Below, piece after piece: positions 1 to 9,631 of a DNA stretch of 64,000 nucleotides (the first letter of the stretch is position 1; every line of letters begins with the position of its first letter). This stretch comes from Enterobacter sp. BIGb0383 (GTDB lineage Bacteria; Pseudomonadota; Gammaproteobacteria; Enterobacterales; Enterobacteriaceae), in contig NZ_RJKQ01000004.1 in assembly GCF_003751845.1 (NCBI RefSeq), forward strand, positions 62,001 to 126,000, read 5' to 3'. A program made the translations under genes and the position numbers. A model generated the notes under the pieces. The model ran no database searches, was not told the DNA's origin, and worked only from the letters and a program-made list of their open reading frames with translations.

Positions 1-141
<141 letters not shown>

Positions 142-149
142 GTCCTTCC

Positions 150-183
150 GTGCCTCTTTCCGCTGGAAAGAGGCACGTCTTTA
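150..183 (+). terminator. Rho-independent terminator after gyrB
   Basis: A perfect 12-bp stem, GTGCCTCTTTCC (150-161) with GGAAAGAGGCAC (165-176), closes a three-base loop and is followed by a T-rich GTCTTTATT tract. It sits 8 bases after the gyrB stop and is a convincing intrinsic terminator. Confidence 0.85.
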
Positions 184-297
184 TTAAAAGAGGCAGTTCC
201 CGTCTCGTTTTCCTCCCCCTTTTCCCGTCAGGCTGCTGCTGTTTTTTGAGCGGAATCGCGTTAGCATGGGAAAGCACTTACTTCTTTCGGGGACCTC

Positions 298-1110
298 ATG
301 GCTATTAAACTTATCGCAATCGATATGGACGGCACGCTGCTGCTGCCCGATCACACTATCTCTGCAGGCGTTAAAAATGCGCTTGATGCCGCGCGTGCAC
401 GAGGCGTTAACGTGGTTCTGACCACCGGCCGCCCTTACGCTGGCGTGCATCGCTACCTGAAAGAACTGCATATGGAGCAGGAAGGGGATTACTGCATCAC
501 CTATAACGGCGCGCTGGTGCAGAAAGCCAGCGACGGCAGCACCGTCGCCCAGACTGCGCTGAGCTATGACGACTACCGCTATCTGGAAAAACTCTCCCGC
601 GACGTGGGTTCGCACTTCCACGCGCTCGATCGCAATACGCTCTATACCGCCAACCGCGATATCAGCTACTACACCGTGCATGAGGCCTATGTTGCCACCA
701 TCCCGCTGGTGTTCTGCGAAGCAGAGAACATGGACCCGAATACCCAGTTCCTGAAAGTGATGATGATCGACGAGCCGGAGATCCTCGATAAAGCCATCGC
801 TCGTATCCCGCAGGAAGTGAAAGAGAAGTACACCGTGCTGAAAAGTGCGCCTTACTTCCTCGAAATGCTGGATAAACGCGTCAATAAAGGTACCGGCGTC
901 AAATCTCTGGCCGACGTGCTGGGCATCAAGCCGGAAGAGATTATGGCGATTGGCGATCAGGAAAACGACATTGCGATGATCGAATACGCCGGCGTTGGCG
1001 TGGCGATGGATAACGCCATCGGTGCGGTAAAAGACGCGGCTAACTTTGTCACCAAATCGAACCTGGAAGACGGCGTGGCTTACGCCATTGAGAAGTTCGT
1101 TCTGAATTAA
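298..1110 (+). CDS. yidA: HAD-family sugar phosphatase YidA
   Basis: The 270-residue protein is a Cof-type (type IIB) haloacid dehalogenase phosphatase. The N-terminal nucleophile motif is DMDGT with Asp9/Asp11, motif II is the LTTGRP stretch, and the C-terminal GDQENDIAMI supplies the metal-binding acidic residues. The family hydrolyses sugar phosphates and related small phosphoesters in the cytoplasm; E. coli YidA has the same length. The ATG follows a GGGGA ribosome site. It lies alone between the gyrB terminator and a convergent terminator shared with cbrA. Confidence 0.95.
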   Translation: MAIKLIAIDMDGTLLLPDHTISAGVKNALDAARARGVNVVLTTGRPYAGVHRYLKELHMEQEGDYCITYNGALVQKASDGSTVAQTALSYDDYRYLEKLSRDVGSHFHALDRNTLYTANRDISYYTVHEAYVATIPLVFCEAENMDPNTQFLKVMMIDEPEILDKAIARIPQEVKEKYTVLKSAPYFLEMLDKRVNKGTGVKSLADVLGIKPEEIMAIGDQENDIAMIEYAGVGVAMDNAIGAVKDAANFVTKSNLEDGVAYAIEKFVLN

Positions 1111-1120
1111 ACGACTCTGA

Positions 1121-1150
1121 CAGGCAGAGGTACTAAGCCTCTGCCTGTTT
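1121..1150. terminator. Shared terminator between convergent yidA and cbrA
   Basis: CAGGCAGAGG (1121-1130) pairs with CCTCTGCCTG (1138-1147) around a seven-base loop and is followed by TTTG on the plus strand. The cbrA stop codon (minus strand, 1133-1135) lies inside the loop, so the hairpin can end transcription from both sides. Confidence 0.7.
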
Positions 1151-2221
1151 GCTCTGTCCTTCCGGCGTCAGAGGGATATTCGCGATCCCGCTTTGCATAA
1201 TCAGCCTGCGCAGCCACGGCGTGGTTAAGCACTTATTCTTCACGATTTTCCCCAGCAGTTTCACCCGCAGGCCCAGGGTCTTTCTGCGATATACCGCACA
1301 GGCATCTTTCGGCGCTGCACACAGAATACCGCTCAGTATCTCCGCGCTGTCCAGAGCGTAGCTAATGCCTTCCAGCGAGCTGGCGCTGATAAACCCCGCC
1401 GCTTCACCGATGAGAAACGCATTCTCTTTGCCGCAGACGAAATCGGACCAGTGTGACGGGCAGAGGACCGTGCATTTCTCGCTTTTCAGCGCCTCGCCAA
1501 AATGAAAATTCACGCTCTCCAGCCGCGTTTTTAGCGCGGCAAAATTCTCCCGGCTGTGCTTAGGTGCGAACGCCCCACCAAAGATAAAGTAGCCATCTTT
1601 ACTGATGCTCCAGGCATAGCAGTCGGTGGTGGTGTTATCGAAAATGCAGGAGTAGAACGGCGCGGGGTGGCGATCTTTAAACCACTGCTGCAGCGCCACG
1701 TACTGACGGATTTCGTGGCCGGGGTAAAGCACGCGCCGTACCATTGAGTTTGCGCCATCGGCTCCCACCAGGTAGCGGCAGGTAATTTGTGTTTCCTGAC
1801 CCTCGGCGCTAAAGACCAGGTGCCACAGCCCATCCTCACGCCAGATTTTTCGACACAGCGCATCGTGATGGACGGTGACGGACGGCGGGATCAGCGATTT
1901 CATCCATAAATCAAAGGCGTGGCGATCGATATTCAGATAACAGCGCTGATAGTTTCGTTCGATCGCACTTTGCACATCGACGGTCCGCACGCTAAAAATC
2001 TGTGGATCGGCCATCACCTGCACCGGAAGCGTAATACCGGCGCGAATAAAGGCGCGCTGGGCATCCGGGGCCAGCAGCCCGCCACAGGGCTTTTTAAATC
2101 CCTTGTTGCCGTCCCGCTGTTTCTTATCCAGCGCAATAACGTTCAGGCTACCCGCCAGCTGCCGTGCCAGCGCCGCGCCCGCAGGGCCGAGACCAATAAT
2201 CGCCACGTCGAAATGCTGCAT
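1133..2221 (-). CDS. cbrA: FAD-dependent oxidoreductase CbrA (geranylgeranyl-reductase-like)
   Basis: The protein (362 residues) opens with the Rossmann FAD motif in [19 protein letters not shown] and carries the second FAD signature GADGANS and the C-terminal nucleotide-binding stretch [22 protein letters not shown], the pattern of the geranylgeranyl reductase/p-hydroxybenzoate hydroxylase superfamily. It matches my memory of E. coli CbrA (YidS), a CreBC-regulated protein linked to colicin M tolerance; the substrate is not known. An upstream in-frame ATG at 2239 would add six residues, but the ATG at 2219-2221 has an ideal AGGAGG site six bases away. It is divergent from dgoR. Confidence 0.9.
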   Translation of the reverse strand: MQHFDVAIIGLGPAGAALARQLAGSLNVIALDKKQRDGNKGFKKPCGGLLAPDAQRAFIRAGITLPVQVMADPQIFSVRTVDVQSAIERNYQRCYLNIDRHAFDLWMKSLIPPSVTVHHDALCRKIWREDGLWHLVFSAEGQETQITCRYLVGADGANSMVRRVLYPGHEIRQYVALQQWFKDRHPAPFYSCIFDNTTTDCYAWSISKDGYFIFGGAFAPKHSRENFAALKTRLESVNFHFGEALKSEKCTVLCPSHWSDFVCGKENAFLIGEAAGFISASSLEGISYALDSAEILSGILCAAPKDACAVYRRKTLGLRVKLLGKIVKNKCLTTPWLRRLIMQSGIANIPLTPEGQSKQAEA

Positions 2222-2367
2222 ATCATCCTCCTGTATCAACGGAAGGAAGCGTACGCCGTGGATGTGAAGTCAGGGTGAAGTCGGCGAAGAGGATGCAGAC
2301 TTGTCATTAACTGCCCACATCATTCCGATAACAATTTACTTACCAGTTGTCGTTTTTGTGATCTGAA

Positions 2368-2399
2368 TTGTAGTACAACTATAATGTATTGTACTACCA
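2368..2399. promoter_or_regulatory. Two DgoR operator copies upstream of the dgo operon
   Basis: TTGTAGTACAA at 2368-2378 and TTGTACTACCA at 2389-2399 are two near-palindromes whose centres are 21 bp apart, two helical turns. They match the inverted repeat known for E. coli DgoR, TTGTA(G/C)TACA(A/T). Binding by DgoR is expected to repress the operon until D-galactonate is present. The intergenic space (2222-2505) also must hold the cbrA promoter. Confidence 0.8.
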
Positions 2400-2505
2400 T
2401 CTGGTCACTGGATGATAAAGACCGCTCAGATTTGTACTTCAATGCTGGGGGTTTTTACGTCAACAGGGATACAGTAATGGCGGTAAACCGTTCAAAGGAC
2501 CTTTT

Positions 2506-3195
2506 ATGACCATTACGAAGACCGACCGCATCATCGTTACCCTCGGGCGACAGATCGTCAGCGGTAAATATGTTCCCGGCGCAGCGCTGCCTTCCGAGGC
2601 GGATCTGTGCGAAGAGTTTGAAACGTCGCGCAATATTATTCGCGAAGTCTACCGCTCCCTGATGGCAAAGCGGCTGATTGAGATGAAGCGTTATCGCGGG
2701 GCGTTTGTTGCCGCACGCAACCAGTGGAACTACCTCGATACCGAGGTGCTGCAGTGGGTGCTGGAGCATGACTACGATCCGCGCCTGATTAGCGCGATGA
2801 GCGAAGTCCGTAACCTGGTGGAACCGGCCATTGCCCGCTGGGCGGCCGAGCGGGCCACCTCCAGCGACCTGGCGCAAATTGAGGCGGCGCTCAATGACAT
2901 GATCGCCAACAACCAGGACCGGGATGCCTTTAACGAAGCGGATATTCGCTACCACGAGGCGGTGCTGCAGTCGGTGCACAACCCGGTTTTACAGCAGCTG
3001 AGCGTGGCGATCAGTTCGCTACAGCGGGCGGTCTTTGAACGCACCTGGATGGGGGATGAGGGCAACATGCCGAAAACCCTGCAGGAACATAAAGCGCTGT
3101 TCGATGCGATACGGCATCAGGACGGCAATGCAGCAGAGCAGGCAGCGCTCACGATGATTGCCAGCTCAACCCAAAGGCTAAAGGAAATCACATGA
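2506..3195 (+). CDS. dgoR: GntR/FadR-type repressor of galactonate catabolism
   Basis: This 229-residue regulator has an N-terminal winged helix (about residues 1-75, with the GntR signature SEADLCEEFETSRNIIREVYR) and a C-terminal FCD ligand domain containing the conserved acidic/His metal-site residues in NEADIRYHEAVLQ. It is nearly identical to remembered E. coli DgoR, which represses the dgo operon and is released by D-galactonate. The ATG has an AAAGGA site at 2494-2499. Its stop overlaps the dgoK start in an ATGA, so it is the first gene of its own operon. Confidence 0.95.
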   Translation: MTITKTDRIIVTLGRQIVSGKYVPGAALPSEADLCEEFETSRNIIREVYRSLMAKRLIEMKRYRGAFVAARNQWNYLDTEVLQWVLEHDYDPRLISAMSEVRNLVEPAIARWAAERATSSDLAQIEAALNDMIANNQDRDAFNEADIRYHEAVLQSVHNPVLQQLSVAISSLQRAVFERTWMGDEGNMPKTLQEHKALFDAIRHQDGNAAEQAALTMIASSTQRLKEIT

Positions 3196-4070
3196 CATCA
3201 CGCTATATCGCTATCGACTGGGGCTCAACCAATCTTCGCGCCTGGCTATACCAGGGCGATGACTGTCTGGACAGCAGGCAGTCCGAAGCGGGCGTCACTC
3301 GCCTGAACGGGCGGACATTCGAAGCGGTATTAGCGCAGGTGACCGAGGGCTGGGACGTCGACACCACGCCGGTCGTCATGGCCGGTATGGTCGGCAGCAA
3401 TGCCGGATGGGTTAACGTTCCTTATTTGCCCTGTCCGGCGCGTCTGAGCGATATCGGTCAACAGCTCACCGCCGTCACCGATAACGTCTGGATTATTCCG
3501 GGCCTGTGCGTGGCGCAGGATGATAACCACAACGTGATGCGCGGCGAAGAGACGCAGCTGCTCGGCGCCCGTGAATTACAGCCTTCCTCTCTCTATGTGA
3601 TGCCGGGCACGCACTGTAAATGGGTGCGCGTCGACGGCGAATCCGTCACCGATTTCCGTACCGTGATGACCGGAGAACTCCATCACGTCCTGCTTAAGCA
3701 CACCCTGGTGGGTGCCGGATTACCGGAGCAGGTTGCCTCTGCGCAGGCCTTTGAAGCGGGACTAACCCGCGGCCTTGAATCCCCGGACCTTTTGCCTCGT
3801 CTGTTTGAAGTCCGCGCCTCGCACGTACTCGGTGCGCTGGCGCGTGAAGAGGTCAGCGAATTTCTCTCCGGTCTGCTGATTGGCAGCGAGGTGGCGAGTA
3901 TGACCCGTCACGCCAGCCACGAGCAGGCCGTTACTCTTGTCGCCAGTCCCTCTTTGACCGCGCGCTACCAGCAGGCCTTTTTACTGGCCGGGCGAAGCGC
4001 ATCGGCAATCAGCGGCGACGCGGCATTTCAGGCAGGCATAAGGAGCATCGCTCATGCAGTGGCAAAATAG
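3192..4070 (+). CDS. dgoK: 2-dehydro-3-deoxygalactonokinase
   Basis: The 292-residue sugar kinase phosphorylates 2-dehydro-3-deoxy-D-galactonate with ATP, step two of the De Ley-Doudoroff galactonate pathway. The N-terminal AIDWGSTNLRAWL is the ASKHA-fold phosphate-1 loop typical of the DgoK family. The ATG overlaps the dgoR stop by four bases and follows AAGGA; the 3' end overlaps dgoA by 17 bases, so translation is coupled across the operon. Confidence 0.95.
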   Translation: MTSRYIAIDWGSTNLRAWLYQGDDCLDSRQSEAGVTRLNGRTFEAVLAQVTEGWDVDTTPVVMAGMVGSNAGWVNVPYLPCPARLSDIGQQLTAVTDNVWIIPGLCVAQDDNHNVMRGEETQLLGARELQPSSLYVMPGTHCKWVRVDGESVTDFRTVMTGELHHVLLKHTLVGAGLPEQVASAQAFEAGLTRGLESPDLLPRLFEVRASHVLGALAREEVSEFLSGLLIGSEVASMTRHASHEQAVTLVASPSLTARYQQAFLLAGRSASAISGDAAFQAGIRSIAHAVAK

Positions 4071-4671
4071 ACTTCCCCTTATCGCGATCCTGCGCGGCAT
4101 CAAACCCGATGAGGCGCATGCCCACGTCGAGGCGGTGATTGCGGCCGGATTTGAAGCGGTCGAGATCCCGCTTAATTCGCCGAACTGGGAAGTCAGCATT
4201 CCCGCAATGGTGAAGGCGTTTGGTGATAAAGCGCTGATTGGCGCAGGTACCGTGCTCAAGCTGGAGCAACTGGAGCAGCTTGCCGCGATGGGCTGCACCC
4301 TGATGGTCACGCCCAATATCCAGCCGGCCCTGATTAGCCGCGCGGTGGAGCACGGCATGATGGTTTGCCCGGGCTGCGCAACCGCCACCGAAGCCTTTGA
4401 TGCCATTAATGCGGGCGCACAGTCGCTGAAAATCTTCCCGTCATCGGCGTTTGGCCCGGACTATATCAAAGCCCTGAAGGCCGTTCTGCCGCCGGAGATC
4501 CCGGTGTTTGCCGTGGGCGGCGTCACGCCGGAAAACCTGAAGCAGTGGCTGGACGCGGGCTGTATCGGCGCCGGTCTGGGCAGCGATTTATACCGCGCGG
4601 GGCAATCCGTTGAGCGTACCGCGCAGCAGGCAGCCGCATTTGTTAAAGCGTATCGAGAGGCAGTGCAATGA
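4054..4671 (+). CDS. dgoA: 2-dehydro-3-deoxy-6-phosphogalactonate aldolase
   Basis: A 205-residue class I KDPG/KDPGal aldolase. It splits 2-dehydro-3-deoxy-6-phosphogalactonate into pyruvate and glyceraldehyde 3-phosphate. The Schiff-base lysine is Lys126 in SLKIFPSS and the general acid/base glutamate is Glu37 in AVEIPL, the positions known for the E. coli enzyme. It lies inside the dgo operon, overlapping dgoK upstream and dgoD downstream (four bases). Confidence 0.95.
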   Translation: MQWQNRLPLIAILRGIKPDEAHAHVEAVIAAGFEAVEIPLNSPNWEVSIPAMVKAFGDKALIGAGTVLKLEQLEQLAAMGCTLMVTPNIQPALISRAVEHGMMVCPGCATATEAFDAINAGAQSLKIFPSSAFGPDYIKALKAVLPPEIPVFAVGGVTPENLKQWLDAGCIGAGLGSDLYRAGQSVERTAQQAAAFVKAYREAVQ

Positions 4672-5816
4672 AAATCACCAAACTCACCACTTACCGTTTA
4701 CCTCCCCGCTGGATGTTCCTCAAAATTGAGACCGACGAAGGCGTTGTGGGCTGGGGCGAGCCGGTTATCGAAGGCCGTGCGCGTACCGTAGAGGCAGCGG
4801 TCCATGAACTGGGTGAATACCTGATTGGTCAGGACCCGGCGCGAATTAACGACCTGTGGCAGGTTATGTACCGTGCGGGCTTCTACCGCGGCGGCCCGAT
4901 CCTGATGAGCGCCATTGCCGGTATTGACCAGGCCCTGTGGGACATCAAAGGTAAGGTGCTGAACGCGCCCGTATGGCAGCTGATGGGCGGCTTGGTACGC
5001 GACAAAATCAAAGCCTACAGCTGGGTTGGCGGCGATCGTCCGGCCGATGTGATCGACGGGATTAATACCCTGCGTAAAATCGGTTTTGATACCTTTAAAT
5101 TAAACGGCTGCGAAGAGTTATCCCTGATCGATAATTCGAAGAAAATTGACGCAGCGGTTAATACCGTGGCGCAAATTCGCGAAACCTTCGGCAATGAGAT
5201 TGAATTTGGCCTCGACTTCCACGGTCGCGTCAGTGCGCCGATGGCTAAAGTCTTAATTAAAGAGCTGGAACAGTATCGCCCGCTGTTTATTGAAGAGCCG
5301 GTGCTGGCCGAGCAGGCGGAATATTATCCGAAGCTGGCTGCGCAAACGCATATTCCGATTGCCGCCGGGGAGCGTATGTTCTCCCGCTTTGAATTTAAAC
5401 GTGTGCTCGATGCGGGCGGCGTGGCCATTCTGCAGCCGGATCTCTCCCATGCGGGCGGTATTACCGAATGCTATAAAATCGCCGGAATGGCCGAGTCCTA
5501 TGATGTGGCACTGGCGCCGCACTGCCCGCTGGGTCCGGTTGCGCTGGCGGCCTGTCTGCACGTCGACTTTGTTTCCCACAATGCGGTGTTCCAGGAGCAG
5601 AGCATGGGGATTCACTACAACAAAGGCGCGGAACTGCTCGACTTTGTGAAGAACAAAGAAGACTTCAATATGGAAGGTGGGTTCTTTAAACCGTTAATGA
5701 AGCCGGGTCTTGGGGTGGAAATTGACGAAGAGAAGGTGATTGAACTCAGTAAGAATGCCCCGGACTGGCGCAACCCATTGTGGCGTCACGAGGACGGAAC
5801 GGTCGCCGAGTGGTGA
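4668..5816 (+). CDS. dgoD: D-galactonate dehydratase (enolase superfamily)
   Basis: The 382-residue enzyme dehydrates D-galactonate to 2-dehydro-3-deoxy-D-galactonate, the first pathway step. Metal ligands Asp183, Glu209 and Glu235 and the catalytic histidines His185 and His285 are all present at the residue numbers known for E. coli GalD. The start overlaps dgoA in an ATGA. A 143-base gap with a hairpin follows before dgoT. Confidence 0.96.
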   Translation: MKITKLTTYRLPPRWMFLKIETDEGVVGWGEPVIEGRARTVEAAVHELGEYLIGQDPARINDLWQVMYRAGFYRGGPILMSAIAGIDQALWDIKGKVLNAPVWQLMGGLVRDKIKAYSWVGGDRPADVIDGINTLRKIGFDTFKLNGCEELSLIDNSKKIDAAVNTVAQIRETFGNEIEFGLDFHGRVSAPMAKVLIKELEQYRPLFIEEPVLAEQAEYYPKLAAQTHIPIAAGERMFSRFEFKRVLDAGGVAILQPDLSHAGGITECYKIAGMAESYDVALAPHCPLGPVALAACLHVDFVSHNAVFQEQSMGIHYNKGAELLDFVKNKEDFNMEGGFFKPLMKPGLGVEIDEEKVIELSKNAPDWRNPLWRHEDGTVAEW

Positions 5817-5828
5817 TGCTTGTCATAT

Positions 5829-5849
5829 TTCACGCCACTGCGGCGTGAA
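5829..5849 (+). other. Hairpin between dgoD and dgoT
   Basis: TTCACGCC (5829-5836) and GGCGTGAA (5842-5849) form a perfect 8-bp stem with a five-base loop, 13 bases after the dgoD stop, with no T tract. It may reduce read-through into dgoT or stabilise the upstream mRNA; this is inference. Confidence 0.5.
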
Positions 5850-5959
5850 GTATTTAGAGCATTAAAAAAGCTAAAAAAATAAATCTTTAAACACACCCTC
5901 TGTAATTTACAGGGCATGGTGAGGCGACTCGCTATGCCCAAAATCTGGAGACAGCCTGG

Positions 5960-7252
5960 ATGGATATTTCAGTTACTGCTGCAAAACCAGGGCGTCGGCG
6001 TTATCTGACACTGGTGATGATCTTTATTACCGTTGTTATTTGTTATGTCGACCGTGCCAACCTCGCGGTAGCCTCCGCCCATATTCAGGAAGAGTTTGGT
6101 ATTACCAAATCAGAAATGGGCTATGTTTTTTCCGCCTTTGCCTGGCTTTATACCCTGTGCCAGATCCCGGGCGGCTGGTTCCTTGACCGCGTGGGATCGC
6201 GACTGACCTACTTTATCGCCATTATGGGCTGGTCGGTGGCGACCCTGTTCCAGGGTTTTGCTACCGGTCTGATGTCGCTGATTGGCCTGCGTGCGATCAC
6301 CGGTATTTTTGAAGCGCCGGCGTTCCCGACCAATAACCGGATGGTGACCAGCTGGTTCCCCGAGCATGAACGTGCCTCGGCGGTCGGTTTTTACACCTCT
6401 GGTCAGTTTGTTGGTCTGGCGTTCCTGACCCCGCTGCTGATCTGGATCCAGGAGCTGCTGAGCTGGCACTGGGTGTTTATCGTGACCGGCGGGATCGGCA
6501 TTATCTGGTCGCTTATCTGGTTTAAAGTCTATCAGCCACCGCGTCTGACCAAAGGCATTACCAAAGCCGAGCTGGACTATATCCGCGACGGCGGCGGTCT
6601 GGTGGATGGCGATGCGCCGGTGAAGAAAGAAGAGCGCCAGCCGCTGACCAAAGCCGACTGGAAGCAGGTCTTCCACCGTAAGCTGGTGGGGGTCTATTTA
6701 GGGCAGTTCGCGGTTACCTCGACCCTGTGGTTCTTCCTGACCTGGTTCCCGAACTACCTGACCCAGGAAAAGGGCATCACCGCGCTGAAGGCAGGCTTTA
6801 TGACCACCGTGCCTTTCCTTGCGGCTTTCTTTGGCGTGCTGCTGTCGGGCTGGGTAGCCGACCGTCTGGTGCGTAAGGGCTACTCGCTGGGCGTGGCGCG
6901 TAAAACGCCGATTATCTGCGGGCTGCTGATCTCAACCTGCATTATGGGCGCGAACTATACCAACGACCCGATGTGGATCATGGGCCTGATGGCGCTGGCG
7001 TTCTTCGGTAACGGCTTCGCATCGATCACCTGGTCTCTGGTGTCGTCTCTGGCCCCGATGCGTCTTATCGGTCTGACTGGCGGGGTATTCAACTTTGTCG
7101 GCGGCCTGGGTGGCATTACCGTACCGCTGGTGGTGGGCTATCTGGCGCAGGATTACGGTTTCGGTCCGGCGCTGATCTATATCTCCGTTGTTGCCTTCTT
7201 AGGCGCGCTCTCCTACATCCTGCTGGTGGGCGATGTTAAACGGGTAGGCTAA
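5960..7252 (+). CDS. dgoT: D-galactonate:H+ symporter, MFS
   Basis: A 430-residue major facilitator of the anion:cation symporter family with twelve hydrophobic segments. The early [10 protein letters not shown] motif in TM1 and the [10 protein letters not shown] loop between TM2 and TM3 are typical of the family. It imports D-galactonate across the inner membrane with protons and closes the dgo operon. The ATG is preceded by a weak GGAGACAGCCTGG context. Length and sequence agree with E. coli DgoT. Confidence 0.95.
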   Translation: MDISVTAAKPGRRRYLTLVMIFITVVICYVDRANLAVASAHIQEEFGITKSEMGYVFSAFAWLYTLCQIPGGWFLDRVGSRLTYFIAIMGWSVATLFQGFATGLMSLIGLRAITGIFEAPAFPTNNRMVTSWFPEHERASAVGFYTSGQFVGLAFLTPLLIWIQELLSWHWVFIVTGGIGIIWSLIWFKVYQPPRLTKGITKAELDYIRDGGGLVDGDAPVKKEERQPLTKADWKQVFHRKLVGVYLGQFAVTSTLWFFLTWFPNYLTQEKGITALKAGFMTTVPFLAAFFGVLLSGWVADRLVRKGYSLGVARKTPIICGLLISTCIMGANYTNDPMWIMGLMALAFFGNGFASITWSLVSSLAPMRLIGLTGGVFNFVGGLGGITVPLVVGYLAQDYGFGPALIYISVVAFLGALSYILLVGDVKRVG

Positions 7253-7261
7253 CGTCCTGCC

Positions 7262-8530
7262 TTGCGTTACCCTGAGGCGATTACAGCGCCTCAGGGTCTC
7301 CTAATGAAGCAACTCACCTTCGCTCCCCGTCATCATCAGCTTACCAACACCAACGTATGGACACCGGACAGCCATTGGCTGGCCTTTGACGTCCGCCCGT
7401 CCGGCGCCTCATTTACCGGCAGAACTATCGAGCGGGTGAATGTCGACAGCGGTGAGGTCGAGGTGCTTTATACCGCACCTGAAGGTGCCCACGTTGGGGT
7501 TGTGACGGTCAGCCCTCAGGCCGAGGCCTACGCCTTTATCCACGGCCCGGAAAACCCGGATGCCGACTGGCACTATGATTTCCACCATCGCCGGGGCGTC
7601 GTGACCTGCGAAGGGCAGACTCGTAATCTGGATGCGATGGATATCACCGCGCCCTTTACGCCAGGCGCGCTGCGCGGCGGCAGTCATGTGCACGTTTTTA
7701 GTCCCGACGGGGAATATGTCAGCTTTACCTACAACGACCACGTCCTGCACGAGCGCGATCCGGCGCTGGATTTACGCAACGTTGGCGTTGCCGTGCCTTA
7801 CGGTCCGGTCAGCCCGCAGAGCACTCATCCGCGTGAATATGCCGGGAGTCACTGGTGTGTCCTGGTCAGCCGGACCACCCCAACCCCGACGCCAGGCAGC
7901 GATGGGATCAATCGCGCCTATGAAGAGGGCTGGGTAGGCAATCACCGTCTGGCCTTTATCGGCGATACGCTGTCGGAAAAGGGCGAGAAGGTGCCCGAGT
8001 TGTTTATTGTCGATCTGCCCCGCGATGAGCAGGGCTGGAAGCGGGCCGGGACCGCGCCGCTTGAAGGCACGGAAAGTACCCTGCCTGCACCGCCTGCGGG
8101 CGTGGTACAGCGGCGGCTGACCTTTACCCATCATCAACCCTGGCCGGGACTGGCGACCACGCCGCGTCACTGGGTGCGCGCTAACCCGCAGGCGACGGAA
8201 ATTGCGTTTCTGATGCGCGATAGTGCGGGCGTGGTGCAGCTGTGGTTGATTGCCGCCGACGGTGGCGAGCCGCGCCAGCTGACCCGCACCGCCACCGGTA
8301 TCCAGTCGGTGTTTAACTGGCACCCTTCAGGCCGGGCACTGGGCTTTGTGCTGGATAACCGCATTGCCTGCTGCGATGCGCAGAGCGGCGAGATTCGTTT
8401 TCTGACGGTCGATCATGCAAACCCGCCGTCGGCGGATGCGGTGGTCTTTTCGCCGGACGGAACCCGTATTGCCTGGATGGAAGAGGTGGACGGTTTCCGC
8501 CAGCTGTGGCAGGCGGAAACAGGAGAGTAA
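7262..8530 (+). CDS. yidR: YidR, DUF3748 beta-propeller-like protein
   Basis: A protein of 422 residues from TTG at 7262, or 408 from ATG at 7304. The TTG form matches the length and N-terminus I remember for E. coli YidR (415 residues), but the ATG has the better initiation context (AGGG seven bases upstream), and the dgoT hairpin would lie inside the TTG form. Repeated WTPDSHWLAF, FSPDGEYVSF and FSPDGTRIAWM units look like TolB/WD40-type propeller blades. No signal peptide is evident and the function is unknown. It directly follows dgoT, as in E. coli. Confidence 0.85.
   Translation: MRYPEAITAPQGLLMKQLTFAPRHHQLTNTNVWTPDSHWLAFDVRPSGASFTGRTIERVNVDSGEVEVLYTAPEGAHVGVVTVSPQAEAYAFIHGPENPDADWHYDFHHRRGVVTCEGQTRNLDAMDITAPFTPGALRGGSHVHVFSPDGEYVSFTYNDHVLHERDPALDLRNVGVAVPYGPVSPQSTHPREYAGSHWCVLVSRTTPTPTPGSDGINRAYEEGWVGNHRLAFIGDTLSEKGEKVPELFIVDLPRDEQGWKRAGTAPLEGTESTLPAPPAGVVQRRLTFTHHQPWPGLATTPRHWVRANPQATEIAFLMRDSAGVVQLWLIAADGGEPRQLTRTATGIQSVFNWHPSGRALGFVLDNRIACCDAQSGEIRFLTVDHANPPSADAVVFSPDGTRIAWMEEVDGFRQLWQAETGE
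7270..7296. terminator. Hairpin after dgoT
   Basis: CCCTGAGGCG (7270-7279) and CGCCTCAGGG (7287-7296) form a perfect 10-bp stem with a seven-base loop 17 bases after dgoT. It lacks a T run. It lies either in front of yidR or within its first codons, depending on the yidR start. Confidence 0.6.
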
Positions 8531-8857
8531 TCAGGGCATCGGGGCCGGTGGGATGGCGGCGTTTACCGCCTGGGTTTCCATTTCGCTCTTCTCAACCCGC
8601 GATTTGACCGAGCTGTCCGTGCGGTAGAAATCCCAGGGCAGCAGCAGGGTGTCGAGAAGGGCCGTAAAGGGGAAATCCAGCACCACCAGTGATTTGGTGC
8701 CCCAGCCATTTTCATCATCCGACATCATCTCGGCGCTGGCACGGGTGCCGGGCCAGGTGCCTTCCTTGCCGCCGGTGTGCGACATCACGCTTGAGCAGCC
8801 GCACAGAAGAATCATCCCACTGAATACCATCGTCTTAAAAAGAACGTTTATCATCAT
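8531..8857 (-). CDS. yidQ: YidQ, YceK/YidQ-family lipoprotein
   Basis: A 108-residue protein with a short hydrophobic leader ending in a lipobox LLCGC (lipidated Cys about residue 21), so it should be anchored in the outer or inner membrane facing the periplasm. The rest is a small domain typical of YceK/YidQ lipoproteins, function unknown. The start used (ATG-ATG at 8857) has only a weak ribosome site; an internal ATG at 8830 would leave a leader without a basic residue. It is convergent with yidR and divergent from ibpA. Confidence 0.85.
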   Translation of the reverse strand: MMINVLFKTMVFSGMILLCGCSSVMSHTGGKEGTWPGTRASAEMMSDDENGWGTKSLVVLDFPFTALLDTLLLPWDFYRTDSSVKSRVEKSEMETQAVNAAIPPAPMP

Positions 8858-8996
8858 GATTTAATCATCGCTGTGGGTATCGGTGCGGCTGCTGACTTCT
8901 GTCGCCCGTAGCGGCAGTCGCAATTTAACAATTCATGCTGTCCCCCCAGTCTAAGCAATTAAGCAAAAACTGCAAAAAAAAAGTCGAATATCGCCC

Positions 8997-9025
8997 CTTG
9001 AAAGCCCCGGGAGAAGACCCATTTT
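8997..9025 (+). promoter_or_regulatory. Sigma-32 heat-shock promoter of ibpAB
   Basis: CTTGAAA at 8997-9003 (within CCCCTTGAAA) and ACCCATTTT at 9017-9025 are separated by 13 bases, matching the RpoH consensus CTTGAAA and CCCCATNT. It lies about 105 bases before ibpA, leaving a long leader for the RNA thermometer. Confidence 0.85.
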
Positions 9026-9094
9026 AGGAAGGTAACCCGATAAAACAGCACGCCTGCGGGGTGTTGAGGGAACATCTGACCTGTCCATTATGGA

Positions 9095-9131
9095 AGGTTA
9101 CTCTTTCTCGCTGATTTCAGGAGTCATGTAA
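9095..9131 (+). promoter_or_regulatory. ROSE-type RNA thermometer in the ibpA leader
   Basis: The conserved anti-Shine-Dalgarno pentamer U(U/C)GCU appears as TCGCT at 9108-9112, just upstream of the ribosome site AGGAG (9119-9123). This is the arrangement of the E. coli ibpA ROSE element, which masks the ribosome site at low temperature and opens on heat shock. The full fold was not computed. Confidence 0.7.
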
Positions 9132-9542
9132 ATGCGTAACTTTGATCTTTCTCCGCTTTATCGTTCTGCCATTGGTTTCGACCGCCTGTTCAACCTGCTG
9201 GAAAACAATCAAAACCAGGGTGGCGGCTACCCTCCTTACAACGTTGAGCTGGTGGATGAAAACCACTATCGCATCGCCATTGCGGTCGCGGGCTTTGCCG
9301 AGAGCGAGCTGGACATTACCGCCCAGGATAACCTGCTGGTGGTAAAAGGCTCCCACGTCGCCGAGCAGAAAGAACGTACCTATCTCTACCAGGGTATCGC
9401 CGAGCGTAACTTCGAGCGCAAATTCCAGCTGGCGGAAAACATTCACGTTCGCGGCGCAAATCTGGTCAACGGCCTGCTCTATGTCGAGCTGGAGCGCGTG
9501 GTGCCGGAAGCCAACAAACCGCGTCGTATCGAAATTAACTAA
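9132..9542 (+). CDS. ibpA: Small heat-shock protein IbpA
   Basis: The 136-residue protein is an alpha-crystallin-family holdase. The N-terminal [21 protein letters not shown] is the IbpA signature, the alpha-crystallin domain spans about residues 37-125, and the C-terminal RRIEIN contains the IEI (IXI) motif for oligomer assembly. It binds aggregating proteins with IbpB and hands them to DnaK/ClpB. It is heat-induced through the sigma-32 promoter and thermometer upstream. Confidence 0.97.
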   Translation: MRNFDLSPLYRSAIGFDRLFNLLENNQNQGGGYPPYNVELVDENHYRIAIAVAGFAESELDITAQDNLLVVKGSHVAEQKERTYLYQGIAERNFERKFQLAENIHVRGANLVNGLLYVELERVVPEANKPRRIEIN

Positions 9543-9589
9543 TTCTGTCGGATCTGCCCGCCGTAATGGGGGCTATTTAGCAAACCCTG

Positions 9590-9631
9590 AAGGTTTGCCG
9601 CTAACACTCGCTTCTCAGAAGGAGAAACACT
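9590..9631 (+). promoter_or_regulatory. Second RNA thermometer in front of ibpB
   Basis: The ibpA-ibpB spacer ends with TCGCT (9608-9612) a few bases before AAGGAG (9619-9624), the same anti-ribosome-site arrangement as upstream of ibpA. A separate thermometer for ibpB is known in E. coli. Folding was not computed. Confidence 0.6.
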
